A stretch of 64,000 nucleotides of DNA from Akkermansiaceae bacterium (GTDB lineage Bacteria > Verrucomicrobiota > Verrucomicrobiia > Verrucomicrobiales > Akkermansiaceae), in assembly GCA_015061985.1 (NCBI GenBank), contig SUVN01000006.1, forward strand, positions 1-64,000, written 5' to 3'. The position numbers were made by a program, and so were the translations under genes. The notes below the pieces were generated by a model that was given only the letters and a program-made list of their open reading frames with translations, was not told the origin of the DNA and did not search any database. Below, one piece after another: positions 48,480 through 58,000 of this stretch (the first letter of the stretch is position 1; each line of letters opens with the position of its first letter).

Positions 48480-49469
48480 TCAATAATGGCCGCCACGGGG
48501 GCCATTGTGCCACTTCCAGGCGGTTTCCACAATCTGGGTCACATCCTGATACTTGGGAATCCAGCCAAGGATTTCCGCCGCCTTACGGGAATCGGCAATC
48601 AGACGAGGCGGGTCACCCTCGCGACGCGGGCCGTAGGAGACCGGAGCCTTCATGCCCGTCACCTTCTCCGCAGCATCGATAATCTGTTTCACGGAGAATC
48701 CGTTGCCGGTTCCCAGATTGAACCAGTTGGTCTCGCCGCCCTTCATCAGGTAATCCAGTGCGCGCAGGTGGGCATCAGCCAAATCATCCACGTGGATATA
48801 GTCGCGGATGCAGGTGCCGTCCGGGGTATCATAATCCGTACCGAACACGGTGATACCCGGGCGCTCGCCCTTAATGGCCTGCAGAATCACGGGGATGAGG
48901 TGACTCTCCGGCTCATGATCTTCGCCGATGGCGCCATCCACGGAGGAGCCGGAGGCATTGAAGTAACGCAGGAACACGCTCTTGAGGCCGTAGGCGCGGT
49001 CGCAATCCTTGCACACCTTTTCCAGCATGAACTTGGAACCACCGTAGGGGTTGATGGGATCCTGCTTCTCGGTTTCGGGAATCGGTATCTGCGTGGGCTC
49101 ACCATAGGTGGCACAGGTGGAGGAGAACACGAAGCGCTTGGTGCCCGCCAGTATCATGGCACGCAGCAGCACCAGCGGCTTGGCGATATTGTTCTCGTAA
49201 TACTTCAGCGGGTCTGTCACAGACTCACCCACCTGAATGAAGGCGGCAAAGTGAACCACGGCATCGAACTTGCCGTTGATGAGCAGCGGGTACACCACAG
49301 CGGGGTCACCCAAATCACCTTTCACCAGGGTCACTTCCTTGTCTACAATGGCAGCCTGATGCCCGTAGACCATGCTATCCAGCACCGTCACGTCTGCTCC
49401 GGCTTTCACCAGCTGACGCACCGTGTGGGAACCAATATATCCGGCACCGCCGGTTACTAGTACTTTCAT
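48480..49469 (-). CDS. galE: UDP-glucose 4-epimerase
   Basis: VTGGAGYIGSHTVRQL, FSSTCATYGEP, NPYGGSKFMLE. Confidence 0.93.
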   Translation of the reverse strand: MKVLVTGGAGYIGSHTVRQLVKAGADVTVLDSMVYGHQAAIVDKEVTLVKGDLGDPAVVYPLLINGKFDAVVHFAAFIQVGESVTDPLKYYENNIAKPLVLLRAMILAGTKRFVFSSTCATYGEPTQIPIPETEKQDPINPYGGSKFMLEKVCKDCDRAYGLKSVFLRYFNASGSSVDGAIGEDHEPESHLIPVILQAIKGERPGITVFGTDYDTPDGTCIRDYIHVDDLADAHLRALDYLMKGGETNWFNLGTGNGFSVKQIIDAAEKVTGMKAPVSYGPRREGDPPRLIADSRKAAEILGWIPKYQDVTQIVETAWKWHNGPRGGHY

Positions 49470-49502
49470 CGTTTGATTCAGATTGAAGTTAATAATGTAA
49501 AA

Positions 49503-50459
49503 TTACAGCATGGATGCCAGCAGAGCCTCCAGCTTGCGGATATCAGCAGAGAACTTGCGGATACCCTCTGCCGTCTTTTCCGTGGCCATAGCGTCCTCAT
49601 TGAAGAGGAAGCGGAAGCTCTTCTCATCAGCCGGGATGCGCTCAATATCGCTGGCCTGCGCAGCCTCCGGTGTCAGCACCGGTGTCACGGGCTCCTCACT
49701 GCCGGCCAGCTCTGCCAGCAGGTTCGGAGAAATCGTCAGCAGGTCGCAACCGGCCAGCGCCAGAATCTCACCCGTGTTGCGGAAAGATGCGCCCATAATC
49801 TGCACCGGGTAGCCAAACTTCTTGTAGTAATTGTAAATCGTGCGCACAGAGATGACACCGGGGTCGGTCTCTGCGGTGTAGTCCTGCCCGGTACTGCTCT
49901 TGTACCAGTCCAGAATACGCCCTACAAACGGAGAGATGAGACGCACGCCGGCCTCTGCGCAGGCCACGGCCTGCACCAGGCTGAACAACAGCGTGAGGTT
50001 GCAGTGAATACCCTCCTGCTCCAGCTGTCGGGCAGCCTGTATGCCCTCCCAGGTGGAAGCTATCTTAATCAGCACGCGTTCGCGCGGAATCCCGGCGGAC
50101 TCGTACAGCGCCATAATCTCGCGAGCCTTGGCCACCGTCCCCTCGGTATCGAAGGAAAGGCGGGCATCCACCTCGCTGGACACACGACCGGGCACGCGCT
50201 TGAGAATCTCCAGACCGAACGCCACAATCACGCGATCCATCAACTCACCCACGCGCTCAGCGGGATTGCTCACCGTAGCCTTGAATTCGGCCACCACTGC
50301 ATCCAGAATAGGACGATACTCCGGCTTGGCTGCTGCGGCCAGAATAAGGGAGGGATTCGTCGTAGCATCCTGCGGAGAGAACTCCTCCATCTGACGGAAA
50401 TCACCCGTGTCTGCCACTACGGTCGTATATTTCTTCAATTGCTCAAGCTGTGTTGCCAT
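49503..50459 (-). CDS. tal: Transaldolase
   Basis: [61 protein letters not shown]. Confidence 0.95.
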   Translation of the reverse strand: MATQLEQLKKYTTVVADTGDFRQMEEFSPQDATTNPSLILAAAAKPEYRPILDAVVAEFKATVSNPAERVGELMDRVIVAFGLEILKRVPGRVSSEVDARLSFDTEGTVAKAREIMALYESAGIPRERVLIKIASTWEGIQAARQLEQEGIHCNLTLLFSLVQAVACAEAGVRLISPFVGRILDWYKSSTGQDYTAETDPGVISVRTIYNYYKKFGYPVQIMGASFRNTGEILALAGCDLLTISPNLLAELAGSEEPVTPVLTPEAAQASDIERIPADEKSFRFLFNEDAMATEKTAEGIRKFSADIRKLEALLASML

Positions 50460-51898
50460 AACGTACTGATTTGAGGTTGGCTCATTGTAACATAATTGAG
50501 CGCCTACTTCAAGCCTGCAACTCCTCTGTGCCTCTTTTCTGTTCAGATTCTGTATCGGTGCTGAACTGTGATTATTCGGTTTTGTGTCGCGAATATCGTT
50601 TTCTGCGTGTCTGTTTCTATCAATCAGAAGCCTTGAAATAATCATCGCAAATTCTCATATCGCGCGATTTTTATTCATACCTGCAATAATTTTTTACAGC
50701 AAGAAGAAAGTTAGTCTCCATAATCCATCTTTATTTTCTATAAAATAATTTATTATTCCTGTAATTTTCATTATAATAACAGCAGCTAATATTTTTTGAT
50801 ATTATTTCTTTCGCCTTTTTATTTAATCTTGGTAATTGCTATCGTTTCTTAACTCTATTTTTTTACTCTTTTACTGCATCGAGAAACATCCCGCAAAAGC
50901 GCTCCTCCCGCAAAAACTCGGCACTCTTGCGCCACTCAATAAACAGACCGCAAACAATCAAATAAACAACGCCCAAAATCCACGAACTTTACCCCCGACC
51001 ATGTGCGCATTCAGGCAAGCGGAGCATTCTTCCTATTAACAGAAACAAGATACCCTACAAAGGGCAACGCAAAAGAAATATAACTTCTGTTATATATTCT
51101 TGCTCTGCTTCTTATGTTTTCTTATTCCCGACCGTTTCTCTTTCTTTAATTTCTATAATTGTTTTCGTTGTTAAAGCTTAATCAAGCGTAGAATTTTGCA
51201 CCGAACAAGCGCTCCTTTTATCCTCAGCAAAACATCACGATGATTCGTCCTTGTCAGCAGGAAAAAGCTCTCAAAACAGACGAGTAAAGCTAAAATAATC
51301 CTCTCAACAAGGCTCTATTTCCCGCTGAATCGCCCCTTCCATTTACGAACCCAAGGACCATAAAAAGTAAATTTTCGCGAAATTTTGAATATTTCTAGTT
51401 ATATGTTGATTTAATTTGCTAATATAACACACTATTAACATTCTCACAATCGTTTCTTTCGTTTTATTATATCGGATAGATTAGACTATCAAAATACCTC
51501 TGCCTCTATTATTTGTACATACGCCCAAATACCTATCAAGCAAAACTCACCTTGCAACAGCTTAAGCTTCTCCGATACGAAGACTAAACACCATACAGTC
51601 CCCCTTAGCCCCGGCAAAATCTCCTTTTTTAGCACACCTGAGGCACTTTTCGCCGAAACAACTAAAAGTAAGCACTCTATGACAAATATCAAAAATACCC
51701 GCGAGAATCGCATATTCCGTACAGAATCACGGGCGCGTTTCAAATTTTCGATTCTCGCGGCACTTTAAATCCCGAAGAAATCCGCTGAATTCCCCCTTCA
51801 GGACGTTTCCCGGGACTCAACTTCCGCCGACATCCCATGAAGCACAGGCACCCACAGAATTGGACTGGTACATTTCAATGGTAGGGAGCGAATTGATT

Positions 51899-52399
51899 TT
51901 ACAGCTCACGGAAGAACTCTTCAACCGGCACAGAGGAACCCGGAATCGGCATATTGCCCAAATCTATCACGGTTTCGTTCTTAAAATCGAAGAGATGCAG
52001 CGCACCGGATTTCTGGCGAAGGTACAGCTCCGTGGGGTATTTTTTCCAGGCAGCCTCACCGCCCTGAAAGCCGATGCAGGTATACCATGGCTCAGGCCCA
52101 TCACTCAACCCTTCTGTCGGGTGGACGTTGACGCTGTAGAAAGTTGTGCCATCAATGTCATACGTGTGCATATACCAGCGGCGTTCCCCTCCGCTGTATA
52201 GTGTCTTACTGCCGAAAAGCGAGCCGATGATACTCCCCAGAACCACCAGACAAAGCACGCCGAAACACCCCAGAGAACACCCATGCGAACACCCGCTCTT
52301 CTTCCCTTGCAGACGCATAGTTATCAACGCCCGCCCAATGATGACCAACGCTACCACGGCCGCCACAGGCATCACATAAGGAGCAATTTCGTACCACAT
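51899..52399 (-). CDS. Hypothetical membrane protein
   Basis: Two TM segments; no recognised family. Confidence 0.4.
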   Translation of the reverse strand: MWYEIAPYVMPVAAVVALVIIGRALITMRLQGKKSGCSHGCSLGCFGVLCLVVLGSIIGSLFGSKTLYSGGERRWYMHTYDIDGTTFYSVNVHPTEGLSDGPEPWYTCIGFQGGEAAWKKYPTELYLRQKSGALHLFDFKNETVIDLGNMPIPGSSVPVEEFFREL

Positions 52400-52437
52400 A
52401 TTATCAAGCACAAAAGGTTTGTTCCGACGCTGTTTCC

Positions 52438-53670
52438 TCACATAGCAGATATGGGAAACGCCTTATGCCCTTTACCGATGGAGAACATCTCCCTTGCGGT
52501 ACAGAGAACGACACCCGGCTGCATTTCGGCATTGCCAGTGGGGATGCCGCCCACCGCTTTTAAATCAGCCGATGTCGGACTGCTACTCCGCTTGACTTCC
52601 ATGGGATAGATTTTCCCGCTGTGTTCCAGCAGGAAGTCCACTTCGGCTCCATTGCTGTCCCGATAGTAACTCAGGCGAGAACGCAGCCCGCGGCTGCCCA
52701 GAGCCCGATATAATTGCCCGAACACCCAGGTTTCCAGGATAGCTCCACTCATGGCTCCGCTTTGCAAAGAGGCCGGAGTAGGCCAGCTGCAAAGCCACGC
52801 ACAAAGGCCGGTATCCATGAAATATAACTTGGGGGATTTGCTCAGACGCTTAATCGTATTGATAGAATAGGGCTGCAGCAGAGTGACGATACCACTCGCT
52901 TCCAGAATACTTACCCAGCTTTTTGCCGTCTTGGGAGAAATCCCGGCATCTTTTGCCAAATCGGCATACACAAGCTGCTGCCCAGTACGCGCGGCAGCAG
53001 ATTGCATGAGCACCATAAACGCGTTTTTGTCACCTACCTGAGTCAATGCCTGAACATCTCTCTCCAGATACGTTTGCAGATAGGAATCAAAATATTGGTC
53101 TACATTTCGATTGAGATCCCGGTGCAGTGCCGGATAGCCCCCGCGCCAGATGCGTGCATAGAGTTCATTGATATCGCACGAACGACGCGCCGGCATCAAT
53201 TCAGTCATCCGCTCAAGCGTGGGAAAAAAGTCGGCCTCGTTGCTTGTACGGGTTATTTCGCGCTGGGAGAGAGTGCAAAGCTCCAGAATCCCCACTCGCC
53301 CGGCCAGGCTTTCACTCACCCCCTTCATCATGTGAAACCGCTGGGAACCGGTCAGCCAATACATGCCCGGGCGGTCTTCCTTATCCACCATCCACTTGAT
53401 GGCTCTCAGCAGTTCCGGTGCATACTGCACCTCATCGATACAGAGCGGTGTCCCCTTCTCTTCAAGATACCCGATAGGATCATTTTTGGCCTGTCGTAGC
53501 TCTCGAAAATCATCGAGATTAACATAATTCATATCCCCGGGCATGATTTGCTTCAACATCGTCGATTTGCCCACCTGCCGAGCACCGGTTATCAGCACGC
53601 ATGGAAAGCTGCGGCTCATTTCCTCAACCGTAGAAAGTGCTTTTCTGGGAATGTATTCGTTCTCGTTCAT
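52438..53670 (-). CDS. AAA ATPase, DUF4143-type
   Basis: LITGARQVGKSTMLKQ Walker A, LCIDEVQYAP Walker B, GAEVDFLLEHSGKIYPMEVKRSS. Confidence 0.88.
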   Translation of the reverse strand: MNENEYIPRKALSTVEEMSRSFPCVLITGARQVGKSTMLKQIMPGDMNYVNLDDFRELRQAKNDPIGYLEEKGTPLCIDEVQYAPELLRAIKWMVDKEDRPGMYWLTGSQRFHMMKGVSESLAGRVGILELCTLSQREITRTSNEADFFPTLERMTELMPARRSCDINELYARIWRGGYPALHRDLNRNVDQYFDSYLQTYLERDVQALTQVGDKNAFMVLMQSAAARTGQQLVYADLAKDAGISPKTAKSWVSILEASGIVTLLQPYSINTIKRLSKSPKLYFMDTGLCAWLCSWPTPASLQSGAMSGAILETWVFGQLYRALGSRGLRSRLSYYRDSNGAEVDFLLEHSGKIYPMEVKRSSSPTSADLKAVGGIPTGNAEMQPGVVLCTAREMFSIGKGHKAFPISAM

Positions 53671-53730
53671 CTTCCTGTCCCATTCTGCCCCCGCCCGCAG
53701 AAATTGTCAAGCAAAATGAACTCCGCTTCT

Positions 53731-53825
53731 ATGCAAAACAGGAATCTGATTCCCGTTTTGCATAAAATTTTACCAAATTGGCTCTCCTTTTTATGTAATA
53801 ATGGAATTAGATTCCCGTTTTGCAT
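53731..53825. repeat. Two 33-bp palindromic repeats
   Basis: ATGCAAAACAGGAATCTGATTCCCGTTTTGCAT (53731..53763) and degenerate ATGTAATAATGGAATTAGATTCCCGTTTTGCAT (53793..53825). Confidence 0.8.
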
Positions 53826-53842
53826 AAAATCAACCAGGTCAT

Positions 53843-54829
53843 TCAGCTTAAATTCCAGTACGCCTTGGCCTGCTTCACCTGTGGCAGATTCAGGTAACGG
53901 CTCAGGAGCAAATTGGCACTGCGGTGCCCCATCTCCAACTGCAGCGCCCCCAAATCCTGAAAATACGCCGCATGATAGCTCGCAAAGGTATGTCGGCACA
54001 CATCCGGCACCCACCGGCCCGGGGCAAAACCGGCAGCGCGGCGCAGCCGCCTCCAGCGGTTTTCCCAGTTTCCGGGAATACGCAGCGGCACACCGCGCAG
54101 CTTCCCCCTGTTGCGCAGCGGAACGGCGCGGCCACCGCCGGTCTTGCTACTGCTCGGCGGCACTATGACCCTGCCCTGCTCCGCTTGAATACGGCTTTCA
54201 TCCAAACGAGCCACCTCCTGCGGACGCAGCCCGCAATACAGCATCAAATGCAGCGACAGCCGCATCGCCCGGTGCTCCGGCTGCTGCGCCGCCGCCTCCA
54301 ACCGCTTGATTTCTTCCGGACTCAGGGGGCGGATTTCCTGCTCCCTCACCTGTCGGCATTCTATGCGTGACACAGGATTTTCGCTACACCACTCCTGCCG
54401 CAAACCAAAAGAAAAGATACTGTGAAGAATAGCCCGTCCTTTGTTATAGCTATGCACACTTCCACCGAAAGCCGCCTGCAACAGCTCCCGACACTCACGG
54501 GTAGACATCGCCCGCAGCGGTCGCTCTGCCACCCCCTCCACCCGCAGCATGCGCCGCACAAAATGCCGCAAATCGCGCAGCGTCACCGGCCGCCGTCCCG
54601 CCCTCGCCTGCACACTCGCCCATGCTGCCGTCTCAAAAGAAACCGTATGCTCCTCTGCCCTGATTGCCGACACCCCGGCATGCAGCACCCGCCGCATCAA
54701 CCGCATCATTTCTCCCCTCTCCATCCCGACACACCGCTCCCCCAGCTCCTCCGCCGTCTCCATCACCAGACGAGCTATATCGTTGAGATTCAACGGCAAC
54801 TCCTTAATAATTTCCTTTGCTGTTTTCAT
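53843..54829 (-). CDS. Tyrosine recombinase/integrase
   Basis: YCGLRPQEVARLDE, SKTGGGRAVPL, DVCRHTFASYHAAYFQDLGALQLEMGHRSANLLLSRYLNL. Confidence 0.9.
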   Translation of the reverse strand: MKTAKEIIKELPLNLNDIARLVMETAEELGERCVGMERGEMMRLMRRVLHAGVSAIRAEEHTVSFETAAWASVQARAGRRPVTLRDLRHFVRRMLRVEGVAERPLRAMSTRECRELLQAAFGGSVHSYNKGRAILHSIFSFGLRQEWCSENPVSRIECRQVREQEIRPLSPEEIKRLEAAAQQPEHRAMRLSLHLMLYCGLRPQEVARLDESRIQAEQGRVIVPPSSSKTGGGRAVPLRNRGKLRGVPLRIPGNWENRWRRLRRAAGFAPGRWVPDVCRHTFASYHAAYFQDLGALQLEMGHRSANLLLSRYLNLPQVKQAKAYWNLS

Positions 54830-54849
54830 AGTCTTTTCGGTAGGTGGTT

Positions 54850-55022
54850 CAGCATTTCATATGCTGTATAAACCTGTAAGCTTACGACTTACTCATACTA
54901 CGGGCATGAAATGAATACGAATGATTTTTCTTGCGCGCACATGGTTCACATAGTACTGTACATATTGCAGCATTTAAACGGGCAAAACAGATTTTTCTGC
55001 TTGACCAGCATATGAAATGCTG
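54850..55022. repeat. Inverted 17-bp repeats flanking the integrase/restriction gene spacer
   Basis: CAGCATTTCATATGCTG (54850..54866) and its exact reverse complement CAGCATATGAAATGCTG (55006..55022). Confidence 0.85.
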
Positions 55023-55036
55023 ATAAATAGAGGCAT

Positions 55037-58000
55037 GTGAAATCCTCTCTCCGCACTATCCTTGATGACATTCGCTCCGCCACTTTAGACCTCTCCGAAG
55101 CCGATAAAGGGCATCGTTTTGAGGTGCTCATGAAGCGGTACTTACAAACTGACCCCATCTACAAAGCGCGATTCTCGGATGTCCGGCTTTGGAACGAGTG
55201 GACTTACGCCAAAGGTCATGATGTGGGCATTGACCTCGTGGCCAAGGAGGCTGATTCTGACCGTTATGTAGCCATTCAATGCAAGTTCTACGAGCCTACG
55301 CACCTGATGAACGCTCACGATGTGGATACCTTCTTCATGGCGCTCAACTCCACTATCAAAACAGAGCATAGTGACAAGGATTCTTTTGTAAGCGGCATCA
55401 TCATAGCCACGACTGACCATTGGAATCTGGTGTTGCAGGATGCCATGTTCAAGCAGCACATCCCCTGTCAGCGTATCGGTTTATCAGACTTGGAAGAAGC
55501 CGCTGTTGATTGGGCTGCCATCAGCAAAGGTAATGCAGGAGAACTGCCCAAGTATGAAGCTCTCCCCCATCAGCGTGAAGCCATTGATGCAGTGAAAGAG
55601 GGTTTCAAGTCTGCCAATCGTGGCAAACTCATCATGGCTTGTGGCACAGGCAAGACTTTCACCGCGCTCCGATTGACGGAAGAATACACCTATGGCAAGG
55701 GTTGTGTCCTGTTCCTTGCACCCAGTATCGCCCTTGTGGCTCAAAGTCTGCGTGAATGGATGAGCCAGACCACCTGCAAAATCCACCCCATTGCCGTGTG
55801 TTCGGATGGTGAAGCATCCTCCATTGATGACCTCAATGACCTCTCTGCTCGTGACCTCCCCGCACGTGCTACCACAGACCCCACGACTATCGCGCAACTG
55901 TATGCCAAGTTCAAGGATAGCCATCTGACGGTTATCTTCTCCACCTACCAGTCCATTGAGAAGTTGCATACGGCTCAAAAGGTCGGTGCTCTGCCTGAAT
56001 TTGACCTCTGCATCTGTGATGAAGCCCACCGCACAACAGGAGTATCACTTTATGATGAGAAGAAAGGTAAGCACAATGAATCACACTTCACAGAAATTCA
56101 TAAGCAGGACTATCTTGCATGCCGTAGGCGCATCTACATGACCGCTACGCCCAAGATTTATGCAGAATCCGCACGACAGAAAGCCAAAGATGCCAATGCG
56201 TTGTTGGCTTCCATGGATGACCGCTCCTACTTTGGTGATGAGTTCTTCCGACTTCCGTTCTCGCGTGCCGTCCGTAAGGGATTGCTTACGGATTACAAGG
56301 TGCTTATCCTTTGTGTAGATGAGGATTATGTCAAAGAGGTGTTAGACGAACATCTCCAACAGGATGAAACAGGTGCTATTGAATTGGATGAAGCCGTGCG
56401 TCTTGTCGGTTGCTACAATGGCTTGCGTAAGAAGGTAAAACTTCCCAAGAAGCCTGATGCCACCAATGAAGATGCTGCATACGACCCATCTCTACCCGAT
56501 TTGTTGGCTCATGATGAAGACTTCCTTATCTCCGACCCCGCACCCATGAATCGTGCCGTTGCTTTTGCTAACAAGATAGCAGTCTCCAAGCACTATACCG
56601 AGATGTGGAAAGATGTTGTGGAGGCTATCCGTAAGCACGATGAAGAAGATACCACTTTCATTGATAGCGAGATGCAGCATGTGGATGGAAACATGGACAT
56701 GGGTGAGCGTGCTGCTCTGCTCTCGTGGCTCAAAGGTAATGCAGGAACAAACGCCAATCATGGTGTACCCGAATGTCGTATTCTCTCCAATGCTCGCTGC
56801 TTGTCAGAAGGTGTGGATGTTCCGTCCTTGGATGCGGTCATGTTCCTTGCCCCTCGTAAATCGCAGGTGGATGTAGTGCAGTCCGTGGGGCGTGTGATGC
56901 GCCGTGCAGCGGGTAAGAAGTTCGGTTACATCATTCTGCCCATCGGTATATCTCCCAGGGATAAGCCCGAAGAAGTCCTTGATAAGGATGAGAAATACAA
57001 GGTTGTGTGGGATGTCCTGCAAGCACTCCGCTCCCATGATGACCGCTTCAACGCTGAAATCAACTCCATTGAACTCAACAAAGGTCGTGGTAAGCGTTTT
57101 GTGGTGGGTGGTGTCACAGGTAAGAAGAAAGGCCAGAAGCGCACAGGTAAAGATAAGGGTGATGAAAAGGAGGATAAGCCTGATGATACATTCATCCAGC
57201 CTGACCTTGACTTGGAATTTGAGAAAGAACTCTCCTCTTGGACTGATGGTATCCTCGTCAGAACCGTCCAGAAGTGCGGTGACAGGCGTTACTGGGAGGA
57301 TTGGGCAAAGAACATCGCCAAGATTGCAGAGCGTCAAATAAAGGCTATCAGCGACCTTCTTGACAAGGGTATCGGATTAGAGGAGTTCCAACTCTTCCTG
57401 TCAGGTCTGCGTGAGAATACGAACCCTGCCATTACGGAAGCAGATGCTATTGAAATGTTGGCACAGCAGTTCATCAGCCGACCTGTCTTCAACGCTCTCT
57501 TTGAGAAGTATCAGTTCGCAGAGAACAATCCTGTCTCCAAGACCATGAACGACATGCTTGACATCGTTCATGATAACACTGATGCCGATGATTTGCGAGA
57601 ACTACGCCGTTTCTACGATTCGGTGAAAGACCGTGCCCAGAGCATTGATAACGCTGCTGGTCGTCAGCAGGTAGTTGTGGAACTTTACGACAAGTTCTTC
57701 AAGCAAGCATTCCCCAAGATGTCCGAGAAACTGGGCATTGTCTATACCCCCATCCCTGTGGTGGATTTCATTGTTCATTCCGTTCATGAGGTTCTGAAAA
57801 AGGAATTCGGGGTCAAAGATGGCATCGGAGCGCAGGGGGTGAAGATACTTGACCCCTTTACAGGCACAGGCACATTCATCGTCCGAGCCATCCAGAGCGG
57901 TCTTATCAAGCGTAGCCAACTGCCATACAAATACCGTAATGAACTCTTTGCTTGTGAGATAGTGCTGCTTGCCTACTACATCGCCTGTGTGAATGTGGAG

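Noticed and set aside
50836-51039. 67-aa ORF in the AT-rich region (also 51489..51743)
   Set aside because: Low-complexity short ORFs with no recognisable domain or ribosome-binding site.
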